Assembly: GCF_001854125.1 (NCBI RefSeq)
Contig: NZ_CP017715.1
Span: 2,108,001 to 2,172,000 of the forward strand
Length of the DNA stretch: 64,000 bases
Direction: 5' to 3'
Origin: Marinobacter salinus
GTDB taxonomy: Bacteria; Pseudomonadota; Gammaproteobacteria; Pseudomonadales; Oleiphilaceae
Shown one piece after another: positions 17,921 through 26,311 of the stretch; position 1 is the stretch's first letter; each line of letters opens with the position of its first letter. The translations under genes and the position numbers were made by a program. Below the pieces are notes generated by a model. That model had not been told where the DNA came from and made no database searches. It was given only the letters and a program-made list of their open reading frames with translations.

Positions 17921-17943
17921 CAATCGTTATAATATAACATTTC
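17921..17943. promoter_or_regulatory. Zur box candidate
   Basis: The 13-base perfect palindrome GTTATAATATAAC (17926-17938) is followed by ATTTC, giving a close match to the gammaproteobacterial Zur operator GAAATGTTATAATATAACATTTC; only the left outer arm deviates (CAATC). It lies 29 bp before the start of the COG0523 GTPase, where it would overlap the promoter. Match to the known operator is seen; Zur binding is inferred. Confidence 0.8.
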
Positions 17944-17961
17944 ATCGAAAACAAAGCAGTC

Positions 17962-18768
17962 TCACCGGCCTTTTTGCAGAATCAGCCGGTCCAGCCGCAA
18001 CCTCTCCCGGTCATCAAACATCCGGCGACTGCCCCAGGAAACCGCAATCAGTGTGCCGAAACCGGTACCAACGGTGATCGTTAACATCACCAAGATCTGA
18101 TATTTCACAGCGACCGCGGGCGGGCTGCCGGCAAGGATCTGCCCGGTCATCATGCCGGGCAGGCTGACGATACCCGCAGCAGCCATGGCATTGATGGAAG
18201 GCATCATCCCACTTCTCATGGCGTGCCTCCTGATATCCTCCAGGGCATCGCGCCAGGGCTCTCCAAGCATCAGCCGGTTCTCGATAACGGCGCGCTGACT
18301 CCAGACAGACTCGGTCAGCCGGTCCAGGCTAAGGGCCACGCCGGTCATGGTGTTACCCAACATCATGCCCAGCAAAGGAATGGCATACTGGGGTTCATAC
18401 CAGGGCGTGGGGCCAATCACCACCGTCAGTGTGAGCACTGTTACAGTGAATGACGACAGGAACATAGCCCCGGTGCCAATACCGAAGGCCCAGAAGCCCC
18501 GCAGTCGCCGCTGCTGACGAGCCATAACTTCCCGACCGGCCACCAGAAGCATCACGGTGGCCATCAACGCTATCCAGTAGAGCTCCGAGGATGCAAACAG
18601 GGCTTCCAGGACCAGACCGATCAGCGTCAACTGGATCACGGTGCGCATGCCCGCAATGAGCAGGCTCCGGGCAATCCCGAGCCGGGCCGCCAGACTCACA
18701 CCCGCCAGGGCCAGAACCAGCACGGCGGTCAGCGCCAGCTTCCACCAGGCAAGATCAATGATTTCCAT
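17962..18768 (-). CDS. fetB: FetB-type ABC transporter permease (UPF0014/YbbM)
   Basis: A 268-residue inner-membrane protein with about six or seven helices and the UPF0014 signatures GMRTVIQLTLIGLVLE, AIPLLGMMLGNTMTGVALSLDR and IVSLPGMMTGQILAGSPP. In E. coli FetAB promotes iron export and peroxide resistance. The ATG at 18768 (MEIIDLAWWK) is used because it precedes the first helix and overlaps the fetA 3' end by 14 bp, the expected coupled arrangement. It follows fetA on the minus strand. Confidence 0.92.
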   Translation of the reverse strand: MEIIDLAWWKLALTAVLVLALAGVSLAARLGIARSLLIAGMRTVIQLTLIGLVLEALFASSELYWIALMATVMLLVAGREVMARQQRRLRGFWAFGIGTGAMFLSSFTVTVLTLTVVIGPTPWYEPQYAIPLLGMMLGNTMTGVALSLDRLTESVWSQRAVIENRLMLGEPWRDALEDIRRHAMRSGMMPSINAMAAAGIVSLPGMMTGQILAGSPPAVAVKYQILVMLTITVGTGFGTLIAVSWGSRRMFDDRERLRLDRLILQKGR

Positions 18769-19369
18769 CGAGTAGCTCCAGCGAGTCACCATCAATCCGG
18801 TAGTGCCTGCCCGCAATGCGCCGGATCTGGCTGTTGTCGTGGGCAATCCAGATGACGGCCAGCTTCCGCGCCCGGATTTCCGAGACCAGCCACCCTTCCA
18901 CCTTCTGTGTCATTTCGTCATCAAGATTTGCCGTCGGCTCATCCAGCAACAACACCCGGGGATTCCGGTATAACCCACGCAGGATAGCCAGACGCTGCCG
19001 CTCCCCCGAGGAAAGGCGGCTCACGGTCCAGCTCATGACATCCGGGCCGAAGCCCAGGGCCTCCGGAACCTCCCGGTCAGCATCCGCACCAAAATGTGAG
19101 CCGACATCATCAAACCACCACTGGCTGTCTGCGGGCACCATCATGACCTGCCGACGCCAGACATGGCCCGGCATGGAATCCTGCGATTCGCCATCAAGCG
19201 CCACTCTGCCTTCATGGGGATCAAGGTCGGCGACCGCTCTCAGCAACCGACTTTTGCCGCTGCCCGAAGCTCCCGATACGCAAACGATTTCGCCCTCGCT
19301 AACGGAAAGATTCACCTTCTTCAGAGCACCAACAGAAACATCTTCCAACGTAAGCGTTGCCAAAATCAT
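18755..19369 (-). CDS. fetA: FetA-type ABC transporter ATPase (YbbL)
   Basis: A 204-residue ATPase with Walker A GASGSGKSRLL near 33, Q-loop region, signature LSSGERQRLAI near 120, Walker B VLLLDEPTANLDD near 140 and the switch His in WIAHDN. It pairs with the overlapping fetB. The ATG at 19369 sits directly after GGGAG, which is too close for normal initiation, so a TTG two codons downstream (19363) may be the true start. The substrate is inferred to be iron by analogy with E. coli; the neighbouring zinc GTPase makes a broader metal-stress cluster possible. Confidence 0.9.
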   Translation of the reverse strand: MILATLTLEDVSVGALKKVNLSVSEGEIVCVSGASGSGKSRLLRAVADLDPHEGRVALDGESQDSMPGHVWRRQVMMVPADSQWWFDDVGSHFGADADREVPEALGFGPDVMSWTVSRLSSGERQRLAILRGLYRNPRVLLLDEPTANLDDEMTQKVEGWLVSEIRARKLAVIWIAHDNSQIRRIAGRHYRIDGDSLELLDGNH

Positions 19370-19380
19370 CTCCCGGGCAC

Positions 19381-19773
19381 TCAGGGCTGCCTGTTTTTCT
19401 TGAGGAACATCCGGACGGACCGGTCAGACAGGAATACATGGGCGAGGGCCGGATACGGCAGATAATGTAAAAGCAGGGTAGACGCCGTCACCGCATTAAA
19501 CCCGGTATCCAGGAACACCCAGGCTCCGAAGGCTACAAACAGAGCCCCAAGAAATCCGCCATAGATCCAAAGCGCCCGTGACCGCTCTTCGGCCATGGGG
19601 ACCCGCTCCAGTGCCCGGGCGACAGAAAACCCCATGTAGGCTGCAATCAGCGCCGCAATCAGCAGTGAGGCACCCACGCCGGTAAACCCGAGCAGGAAAC
19701 GGCACAGGTAGTTGGCCAGAAAGAACAGAACAATGCTGGTGACTGCCACAATGGTAATGCGTGTTTTTTCCAT
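19381..19773 (-). CDS. Small four-helix membrane protein of unknown function
   Basis: A 130-residue protein with hydrophobic segments at about 7-26, 32-52, 68-90 and 94-112, and a basic C-terminus (RSVRMFLKKNRQP). The start at 19773 puts MEKTRITIV before the first helix; the upstream extension of the frame lacks homology features. Its stop lies 11 bp before the fetA start on the same strand, so it may be the first gene of a fetAB operon. I do not recognise the family. A role with FetAB is only suggested by position. Confidence 0.7.
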   Translation of the reverse strand: MEKTRITIVAVTSIVLFFLANYLCRFLLGFTGVGASLLIAALIAAYMGFSVARALERVPMAEERSRALWIYGGFLGALFVAFGAWVFLDTGFNAVTASTLLLHYLPYPALAHVFLSDRSVRMFLKKNRQP

Positions 19774-19910
19774 GAAACCCCTGAAATTGTTGGATTTATC
19801 GGGAACAACCAAAGAATGGCAGAGACATCCCCAAAGCACCAGCCCCTGCTGTCATGGTTCTTTCAGCCTGTTATCATGCCCCGAAACCCGACCCTTAGCC
19901 CGGAAAACCA

Positions 19911-20843
19911 ATGACCAGCAACGCCTCCACGCGCCTCAACAAGTACATCAGCGAAAGCGGACTCTGCTCGCGTCGGGAAGCTGACCGCTACATTGAACAA
20001 GGTAACGTGTACATCAACGGCAAGCGGGCAACCGTGGGTGATCAGGTTATGCCCGGCGATACCGTGAAGGTCAACGGGCAGGTTATCGAGCCTCGCGCAG
20101 AAGACGAGCAGGTGTTTATTGCCGTGAACAAGCCTGTCGGCATCGTCAGCACCACGGACCCTGCCGAGAAATACAACATTCAGCGTTTTGTGGGCCACAG
20201 TGACCGAATTTTTCCTGTGGGACGCCTGGACAAGGATTCCCAGGGCCTGATTTTCATGACCAGCAACGGCGACCTGGTGAACAAAATCCTCCGTGCCGGC
20301 AACAATCATGAAAAGGAATACCTGGTTACCGTCGACAAACCCATCACCAAAGAGTTTATCCAGGGCATGGCTAACGGCGTGCCGATCCTGGGCACAGTAA
20401 CGAAAAAGTGCAAGGTACAACAGGAATCCCGCTTCGTTTTCCGGATCATTCTGGTTCAGGGCCTCAACCGACAGATTCGCAGAATGTGCGAATATTTTGG
20501 CTACGAAGTGACCAAGCTGGAGCGGATCCGGATCATGAACATCAGCCTTGGTGGTTTGCCGGTCGGCCAGTGGCGGGATCTCACCAGCAAGGAGCTCGCT
20601 GTGCTGTTCGATGCCATCAAGGATTCCTCGTCGGAAGCCCCTCCCGGCACGAAAAAACAGGTTCGTCGACCTAAGCCTTCAGGCGCCTCCCCCGGCAAAC
20701 GCACGGTAGGGAAACCCCGCAAACCCGGAGCAGCCAACAAACCAGCTGGCAAACCCTCAGGTAAACCCCACGGCAAGGCGGGCTCAAAGCCAGCAGCCCG
20801 GCAAAAACCGAAAAAGCAGCGCCAGCGTAGCGCCAAACGCTAA
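19911..20843 (+). CDS. rluF: 23S rRNA pseudouridine(2604) synthase
   Basis: A 310-residue RsuA/RluB/E/F-type synthase. The N-terminal S4 domain ([20 protein letters not shown]) is nearly identical in style to E. coli RluF, and the catalytic aspartate is in [11 protein letters not shown] near 105. [15 protein letters not shown] near 187 supports RluF over RluE. The C-terminal 80 residues are a low-complexity basic tail of KP/GK/SG repeats, common in this protein and probably an RNA-binding extension. It stands alone between two leftward groups. Confidence 0.95.
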   Translation: MTSNASTRLNKYISESGLCSRREADRYIEQGNVYINGKRATVGDQVMPGDTVKVNGQVIEPRAEDEQVFIAVNKPVGIVSTTDPAEKYNIQRFVGHSDRIFPVGRLDKDSQGLIFMTSNGDLVNKILRAGNNHEKEYLVTVDKPITKEFIQGMANGVPILGTVTKKCKVQQESRFVFRIILVQGLNRQIRRMCEYFGYEVTKLERIRIMNISLGGLPVGQWRDLTSKELAVLFDAIKDSSSEAPPGTKKQVRRPKPSGASPGKRTVGKPRKPGAANKPAGKPSGKPHGKAGSKPAARQKPKKQRQRSAKR

Positions 20844-20870
20844 AAGACTCCGGGATCACTCCCCTCGCCC

Positions 20871-21407
20871 CTAGCTCGGCAACTGGAACCGCTCAAGCAC
20901 AGTGTAAACGGAGCCCCTGGCACCCTGGGTGCTTTCGTACAATACACATTCGTGCACCGGGAACCGACCGAAGTGATGATGCAGGTAGTTTGCCAGCAGC
21001 TCTCCAATGGGCTCCCGCTGTTTTTTAAAGCGGGCCAGCGTGACGTGCGGCTTGAGGGGACGTTTCTCCAGCGGAAAACCCTCGGGCTTGAGCCGCTGCT
21101 GCAAAGTTTCCTGGAGGGAAACCAGGGGTTCACGGGGTGTAACACCGGCCCAGATGTTGTGCGGCGACTCCGGTTTTCCGAAGCACCCCACCCCATCGAT
21201 GGCCAGATCAAACCCCGGCACAGGCAGGTTTCGTGCGGCGTTGCAAATGGCCGGAATCTGCTCCGGTTTCACTTGGCCCAGAAACAGCAACGTCAGGTGC
21301 AGCTGGTTAGCGCTTTGCCATTTTGCGCCGTCAATTGGTGCCTTGACCTGCAAAAGAGGCTTTTTCAGCGATGACGGTATCTCTACACCAAAGAATATTC
21401 GTGGCAT
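20871..21407 (-). CDS. thpR: RNA 2',3'-cyclic phosphodiesterase
   Basis: A 178-residue 2H phosphoesterase with the two HxTx motifs HLTL (near 37) and HVTL (near 123), the standard length and the N-terminal RIFFGVEIP typical of ThpR/LigT. It opens 2',3'-cyclic phosphates on RNA in vitro; its cellular role is uncertain. It ends 28 bp from the convergent rluF. Four bases separate its start from the end of the upstream SDR gene, so the two are likely cotranscribed. Confidence 0.93.
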   Translation of the reverse strand: MPRIFFGVEIPSSLKKPLLQVKAPIDGAKWQSANQLHLTLLFLGQVKPEQIPAICNAARNLPVPGFDLAIDGVGCFGKPESPHNIWAGVTPREPLVSLQETLQQRLKPEGFPLEKRPLKPHVTLARFKKQREPIGELLANYLHHHFGRFPVHECVLYESTQGARGSVYTVLERFQLPS

Positions 21408-21411
21408 CGCC

Positions 21412-22170
21412 CTATTCCTCGTAGATCATCTTCCGGACCATCCCACCGTCTACCACAAAGTTCTGACCCGTGATAAACGATGCCTTTGGCGAAATCAGGT
21501 AGTCCACCAGCGAAGCAATATCCTCCGGCTGGCCGACACGCCCCGCAGGATGCTGATGATGATCGGTTTCGGACAGAGGCGGCGCCTCATCTGAACGGCC
21601 CTGAAATGCTCGGGTATCAATCCAGCCGGGACTGATACAGTTCACCCGGATCTCGGGCCCGAGGCTCACAGCCAGGGCATGGGTCAAGGCCACCACACCG
21701 CCCTTGGTGGCAGCATAGGCTTCGGTGTCTGGCTCAGATTGCATGGCGCGCGTGGACGCAATGTTGACGATGGCACCGTTTGTTTTTCGCAGGTGGGGAA
21801 TACTGTGTTTGGTGACAAGGAACGGGCCTGTCAGGTTCACGTCCAGGCGCCGCTGCCATTGCTCCAGACCCAGACTCTCGACAGGTCCGGTTTCCGGGTC
21901 GGCAATGCCAGCGTTGTTAATCACCGCATCAAGCCGACCACCCCACTGCACGGTTTCGTCAACCACACGCTGAACATCAGATTCACTGGCAACATCCCCC
22001 GGGAGGAAACAGAGTTCCCCGGCCCCGGTCTTCGCCAGCTGCTCACCGACAGCTTCATCCCGGTCGCAGAAGGCCACGTTCCAGCCCTCATTGGCAAGAT
22101 AAAGCACGATGCCCCGGCCGATACCTTTTGCTCCACCGGTCACCAGAGCAACGCGTTCAGATTGACTCAA
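21412..22170 (-). CDS. SDR-family oxidoreductase (probable TTG start)
   Basis: A classical short-chain dehydrogenase of about 252 residues: TGGAKGIGRG nucleotide loop, NNAGIAD, catalytic Ser in NIASTRAM, and YxxxK in YAATKGG. The C-terminal VDGGM is typical. I place the start at the TTG at 22170 because AAGGAG lies six bases upstream and the protein then begins just before the first strand; ATG codons at 22200 and 22212 lack such a site and would add a non-homologous leader. The substrate is unknown. It is followed by thpR and preceded by another SDR gene. Confidence 0.85.
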   Translation of the reverse strand: MSQSERVALVTGGAKGIGRGIVLYLANEGWNVAFCDRDEAVGEQLAKTGAGELCFLPGDVASESDVQRVVDETVQWGGRLDAVINNAGIADPETGPVESLGLEQWQRRLDVNLTGPFLVTKHSIPHLRKTNGAIVNIASTRAMQSEPDTEAYAATKGGVVALTHALAVSLGPEIRVNCISPGWIDTRAFQGRSDEAPPLSETDHHQHPAGRVGQPEDIASLVDYLISPKASFITGQNFVVDGGMVRKMIYEE

Positions 22171-22215
22171 AACTTTCTCCTTAACCGACGTGCTCTGCAT
22201 CAAAACCAACATCCA

Positions 22216-22908
22216 TTAATCAACAGCCGGTGTTGGCCGAACCAGAATTTCGTTCACATCGACATGGGCTGGCTGAGAAACGGCATACATCACAGCTTCT
22301 GCAATGTCCTCCGGCTTCAACGCGTGCGCCGGACGCTCGTCGAAGAAAGGAGTGTCCACCATGCCCGGCTCGATCAGCGTCACCCGGATTCCCGATCCGC
22401 GAAGCTCTTCTCGCACTCCATAGCCAATCGCAGACACAGCCCACTTGGTGGCACTGTACATCGACCCCGGAATAGTGACCCGGCCAGCTGCGGAGCCGGT
22501 GAGCAGCAACTGCCCCTTGCTCTCCCGCAGTGCAGGCAGACAATGCTGAACGGTCAGGCCCACGCCGTAGATGTTGGTCAGGATCATATCCTTCCAAACG
22601 TCCGGGTCCGCCTTGCTGAAACCGCCCGGCTCACCACCTCGCCCGGCGTTGGCAAACACCACATCTATATGGCCAAAGGCTTTCAGAGCCTGATCGACCA
22701 TCGCTTTCTGGTCGTCCCCGCTCTGAACATCACACTGGACAGTCAGCACTTTTGCCTCACCACCCAGCTCCTGTTGCAGCCCCTTGAGCTTGTCTTCAGA
22801 GCGCGCCGCAAGCACCAGACGGTAACCCTGATTGGCTGCCGCCCGAGCCGTCGCCGCACCAATTCCGGATGACGCGCCTGTAATAAGCATAACCGGCTGA
22901 TCTGCCAT
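22216..22908 (-). CDS. SDR-family oxidoreductase
   Basis: A 230-residue classical SDR with TGASSGIGAA, FANAGRGGEPG (a variant of NNAG), catalytic Ser in LTGSAAGRV and YSATKWA. The ATG at 22908 (MADQPVML) fits with GGAG upstream. It ends 45 bp from the second SDR gene start, so the pair and thpR may form one transcription unit. The family is broad and no substrate can be assigned; the relation between the two SDRs is not close enough to suggest recent duplication. Confidence 0.87.
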   Translation of the reverse strand: MADQPVMLITGASSGIGAATARAAANQGYRLVLAARSEDKLKGLQQELGGEAKVLTVQCDVQSGDDQKAMVDQALKAFGHIDVVFANAGRGGEPGGFSKADPDVWKDMILTNIYGVGLTVQHCLPALRESKGQLLLTGSAAGRVTIPGSMYSATKWAVSAIGYGVREELRGSGIRVTLIEPGMVDTPFFDERPAHALKPEDIAEAVMYAVSQPAHVDVNEILVRPTPAVD

Positions 22909-23019
22909 GATGTTTATCTCCAATACCGTTAAATGTGCAAAGGATTACGGCTACTTGGATGCAGCCGATCAATCAATCTTCAGCAAACCCGATACCCAGT
23001 CAGCCTGAGCCTGGCGGGT

Positions 23020-23337
23020 TCAGTAAAGGTTCAGCAGCAGAACGGCGACAATGGCCAGTGCCAGCAGAAACCAGCGAGCGTAGAAGTCGGGCTTATCCTC
23101 ATCATCGTCGGACGCAGCCACCGAAGCACCACCCGCCTCGTATTCGCGCACCAGTTCCCTCGCCCGGTAAAGATCTTCATCTTCCACATGGACATTGGTA
23201 AAACCAGCCGCACCGATCTCGCCCAGAGCGCCCTGAAGGTAGTGACCGCCCACATGGGCCTCAATACCATTGGCACCGAGCAGTCCGGCCACAATATGGG
23301 CCTCTGTAATATCACGGGCCCGATATGCAATTTGCAT
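23020..23337 (-). CDS. DUF2007 small membrane-anchored protein
   Basis: A 105-residue protein with a DUF2007-type N-terminal domain (MQIAYRARDITEAHIVAGLL, then GIEAHVGGHYLQGALGEI) followed by an acidic linker (SDDDEDKPD) and a C-terminal membrane helix (FLLALAIVAVLLLNLY). DUF2007 resembles a small ferredoxin-like signalling fold related to PII-type proteins; its function is unknown. The start at 23337 matches the family start. It is a single gene between an SDR and an oppositely oriented esterase. Confidence 0.8.
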   Translation of the reverse strand: MQIAYRARDITEAHIVAGLLGANGIEAHVGGHYLQGALGEIGAAGFTNVHVEDEDLYRARELVREYEAGGASVAASDDDEDKPDFYARWFLLALAIVAVLLLNLY

Positions 23338-23446
23338 CGCCCTGCTCCTTCTGTGATCTTTGAGGGCAGTACCCGTCGTTATCAACAGGTATTATCTGAA
23401 GCATAGTTCGCCCCACGTGCCGGGGCCACTCTGATACGGACAGCCC

Positions 23447-24523
23447 ATGCTCTGGATTCTTCTAGCCATTGTTTTATTGATCATCGCCGTCACACTTATG
23501 GTGTTCCGCCTGGAAGACCTGTCACACCTTGATCGCGAGGAATACCGTGTTCGGGACGGCTCACCCAGCGACGCCAACACGGAGGTTCTGGGGCGAATCC
23601 GGGAACTTGGAGAGAGTTCCCGGGGACTGAAAGGCAAAGCCCGTCTCATGGCACTTCGCCGCCATATGGACCGATTGAGCGAAGGCCTGGCGCTTTCATC
23701 GGTATTTCGTTACAACGAAACTCCGAGGGGCGAGTGGGTCATTGCGCCTGGTGCGGATACCCGGCGGCGAGTCCTTTACATTCACGGAGGCGCATGGGCT
23801 GCGGGCAGTCCCCGAAGCCACCGGGCGGTAACCGACCGTTTTTCCCATATTGCCAACGCCGCTGTGTTTGCCGTCGATTACCGGCTGATGCCCGAACACC
23901 GTTACATGGATGGTGTCCGGGACTGCCGGAAAGCCTATGCCTGGCTGCTCGAAAACGGTCCTGGCGGGCCGGAACACGCCGATTTCATGGTCGTAGCAGG
24001 AGATTCGGCCGGTGGCAGTCACACTCTGGGGCTGCTTGCCTGGATCCGAAGCAGTGGTTTACGCCAGGCGGACGCCGCAGTTGCCTTTTCGCCCTCAACA
24101 GACCTGACTCTGACCGCGCCCAGCAATCGGAACAACATTTCAACCGATCCCCTTCTCGGCCCGGTGTTCGGCGGGCTCTCCAAAATCCCCCTGCCCATTA
24201 TCTGGTGGGCTACATTCGCGGCCTTCCGGGTTTCCCCCGCCAGTGCCGTAGCCTCGCCACTCAGGGGCGACCTGCGGAACCTGCCGCCAACACTTATTCA
24301 AGCCAGTGATTCTGAGATGCTGCTGGATAATGCGCGTCGCTATGCCGCCAAGGCACAAGCCGAGGGCTCGCCGGTGGAGCTGCATACATGGCCGGGGATG
24401 GTGCACGTCTGGCAAATCTTCGTCCCGCTGCTTCCAGAGGCTGAGGAAGCTTTTCAGGACATAAAATCGTTTTTGGAGAAGGTTGAATCAACGAGCAAAG
24501 AAGAGCAGGCGGTTCAGACCTGA
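23447..24523 (+). CDS. Membrane-anchored alpha/beta hydrolase (HSL-type esterase)
   Basis: A 358-residue hydrolase anchored by an N-terminal helix (LWILLAIVLLIIAVTLMVF). The hormone-sensitive lipase family oxyanion motif HGGAWAAGS is near 110, the nucleophile elbow GDSAGGSH near 185, the acid likely in ASDSEMLLD near 285 and the His in GMVHVWQIF near 317. It probably cleaves short or medium acyl esters at the inner membrane. Its last 10 bases overlap the opposing arfB gene. The substrate is not identifiable. Confidence 0.87.
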   Translation: MLWILLAIVLLIIAVTLMVFRLEDLSHLDREEYRVRDGSPSDANTEVLGRIRELGESSRGLKGKARLMALRRHMDRLSEGLALSSVFRYNETPRGEWVIAPGADTRRRVLYIHGGAWAAGSPRSHRAVTDRFSHIANAAVFAVDYRLMPEHRYMDGVRDCRKAYAWLLENGPGGPEHADFMVVAGDSAGGSHTLGLLAWIRSSGLRQADAAVAFSPSTDLTLTAPSNRNNISTDPLLGPVFGGLSKIPLPIIWWATFAAFRVSPASAVASPLRGDLRNLPPTLIQASDSEMLLDNARRYAAKAQAEGSPVELHTWPGMVHVWQIFVPLLPEAEEAFQDIKSFLEKVESTSKEEQAVQT

Positions 24524-24927
24524 ACCTTGCCCCGAAGCGCCTTGGTTTTACCCTTCTTGGTTTTACGATCAACCCGCTTACGCTGTGACGAGCGGGTTGG
24601 TTTTGTCGGGCGACGGGCTTTCTGCGGTTTCACCGCTTCCTGTATCAGCTCCTTCAGGCGTTCGAGGGCATCTTCCTTATTCAGCTCCAAAGTCCGAAAA
24701 GATTGTGCTTTGATAATGATGACGCCTTCCTTACTGATGCGCTGATCATTGAGCGACATCAGCCGTTCCTTATAAAACGGCGGCAGGCTGGAGTTCAGAA
24801 TATCGAATCGCAGATGGACGGCAGAGGCGACCTTATTGACGTTCTGGCCACCAGCGCCCTGAGCACGAATCTGGGTGATTTCCAGTTCCCAGTCGGCAAG
24901 TTCAACAGCATTTGATAATTTCAGCAT
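24514..24927 (-). CDS. arfB: Alternative ribosome-rescue factor, peptidyl-tRNA hydrolase
   Basis: A 137-residue release-factor-like protein with the catalytic GGQ in AQGAGGQNVNKVASAVHLRF near residue 27, no codon-recognition domain, and a long basic C-terminal tail (RKRVDRKTKKGKTKALRG) that in ArfB enters the empty mRNA channel of a stalled ribosome. This is the standard length. It rescues ribosomes on non-stop mRNAs. It overlaps the 3' end of the convergent esterase by 10 bp. Confidence 0.95.
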   Translation of the reverse strand: MLKLSNAVELADWELEITQIRAQGAGGQNVNKVASAVHLRFDILNSSLPPFYKERLMSLNDQRISKEGVIIIKAQSFRTLELNKEDALERLKELIQEAVKPQKARRPTKPTRSSQRKRVDRKTKKGKTKALRGKVQV

Positions 24928-24982
24928 GCTACAAGGGTAACAAATCCTGAGCCATCAGGCTTCGACAACACGGCAGACACCC

Positions 24983-25651
24983 ATGTGCGGACGATTCACC
25001 TTCTACACACCTCCAGAAACGCTCATCCTTGACTACTTCCCGGAAGGCCTGGAGGTCGATGGCCACTTCGAGCCAAATTACAACATAACACCTGGCATTG
25101 GCATCCCCATGATCCGGATGACCATGAATGGCACGCTCATACTGGCCTACTCCCACTGGGGTTTCCGCCCCGTATGGGCGGGTGACAAGGCACCTTCCCC
25201 CATCAATGCACGGGCCGAAAGTGTGGCCACGTCAAAATATTTCCGCGAGGCGTTCTCCCACCACCGCTGTCTGATTCCCGCCAACGGCTGGTACGAATGG
25301 AAACAGGCCGAACAGGGCAAGGAACCCCACTATGTCGCGCCAGTGGATGAGAAGAAGCACCCCGTCATCTTCTTCGCAGGGCTCTGGACCCCAAGGGAGG
25401 GTGACGAGACCACAGCGTGCGCTATTATTACCGAGCCCGCCAGCGAGTCACTGAAACACGTCCATGACCGGCAGCCCGTCGTTCTGGAACCATCCTGCCT
25501 CAAGCACTGGCTGGATCCCGCCCTGACGGACCGGGAGAGCATTCGTTCAGCCACTCACCGGCTTTCGGGCGGGCAACTTCAGGAATTCCGGGTATCAACG
25601 GCGGTAAACAATCCGAGGCACAACACGCCGGACCTGATAAACAAAGTGTGA
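24983..25651 (+). CDS. yedK: SRAP-domain abasic-site DNA-protein crosslink sensor (HMCES/YedK)
   Basis: A 222-residue SRAP protein. The N-terminal MCGRF leaves Cys2 to form a thiazolidine link to abasic sites in single-stranded DNA. Other active-site residues are seen: the Asn in PINARAES near 75, the Glu in NGWYEW near 106 and the His in VHDRQPVVL near 161. It shields abasic sites during replication and so acts in DNA damage tolerance. It is divergent from arfB across a 55-bp gap and is likely a single-gene unit. Confidence 0.93.
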   Translation: MCGRFTFYTPPETLILDYFPEGLEVDGHFEPNYNITPGIGIPMIRMTMNGTLILAYSHWGFRPVWAGDKAPSPINARAESVATSKYFREAFSHHRCLIPANGWYEWKQAEQGKEPHYVAPVDEKKHPVIFFAGLWTPREGDETTACAIITEPASESLKHVHDRQPVVLEPSCLKHWLDPALTDRESIRSATHRLSGGQLQEFRVSTAVNNPRHNTPDLINKV

Positions 25652-25672
25652 AGTGCTGGTTCTGTGCCGAAT

Positions 25673-26017
25673 CTATTTCCTGATCCACTTATCGCCGACT
25701 CGAACGAACTGGCCAGCCGGTGTTTTTTCGACGGCTTTCTTGCCGGCAACCACCTCGACTTCCGCCACAGGGATACCGTGTTTACTGGCAATGCGACTGT
25801 ATTCCTGACGGCGGGCCTCATTGATTGCTTCAACAATTTCACCGGCTTTATCGCCAGCTTTGACCACGGCCAGATAGCCCGAGGGTGTCTCACCAACCAG
25901 GCCCTGCTGTTTGGCGGAATCCAGCTGTTTCTTTGCCTCATCAAGACTCATGGCCAGGGCTGGCATGCTGAGACACAGTGCCAGCAGGAGAGCACCGAAT
26001 TTCGTGACTGATCTCAT
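25673..26017 (-). CDS. ydbL: YdbL-type periplasmic protein (DUF1318)
   Basis: A 114-residue exported protein with a Sec signal (GALLLALCLSMPALA) and a DUF1318 core of the YdbL family (SLDEAKKQLDSAKQQGLVGE, ending in VRVGDKWIRK). In E. coli YdbL works with YnbE and YdbH and appears to keep YnbE from over-assembling on the YdbH bridge. It is the last gene of a three-gene leftward operon with those two partners, which supports the assignment. Confidence 0.9.
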   Translation of the reverse strand: MRSVTKFGALLLALCLSMPALAMSLDEAKKQLDSAKQQGLVGETPSGYLAVVKAGDKAGEIVEAINEARRQEYSRIASKHGIPVAEVEVVAGKKAVEKTPAGQFVRVGDKWIRK

Positions 26018-26047
26018 AATCTGCTCCCTATTATCTATCCGGGGCCA

Positions 26048-26269
26048 TCAGAACAGGCCCTTATCGCTGAATAGCTCGTCCACATCCTTATCCACCTTCA
26101 CGTAGATTTCATGCTGAATCTTGACGTTCAGGTTCACGGTGATGGGTTCTTTTGGAGCCGCCATTTGCACAGTCGGCGTGCAGGCTGCGGCCAAAACCGG
26201 AATAACGGCAATAACAGCAAGCTTTCGAATCAAGCCGGCTGCATCAAGCCCCCGTCTGTCTTCTCTCAT
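26048..26269 (-). CDS. ynbE: YnbE-type outer-membrane lipoprotein
   Basis: A 73-residue lipoprotein: a basic N-terminus, hydrophobic stretch and lipobox VLAAAC (Cys near 30), then PTVQMAAPKEPITVNLNVKI, the beta strand by which YnbE extends the YdbH beta-groove. The C-terminus VKVDKDVDELFSDKGLF matches the family. It is expected in the inner leaflet of the outer membrane and lies between ydbH and ydbL with 30-40 bp gaps. Confidence 0.9.
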   Translation of the reverse strand: MREDRRGLDAAGLIRKLAVIAVIPVLAAACTPTVQMAAPKEPITVNLNVKIQHEIYVKVDKDVDELFSDKGLF

Positions 26270-26311
26270 GTGACTTACTCCTGTTCGATTGCGCCGGTAA
26301 CATTGCGGGCA

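Noticed and set aside
21679..22872. 397-codon plus-strand open frame across two SDR genes
   Set aside because: Both SDR genes on the other strand have complete catalytic motifs; the frame has unnatural composition and no motif.
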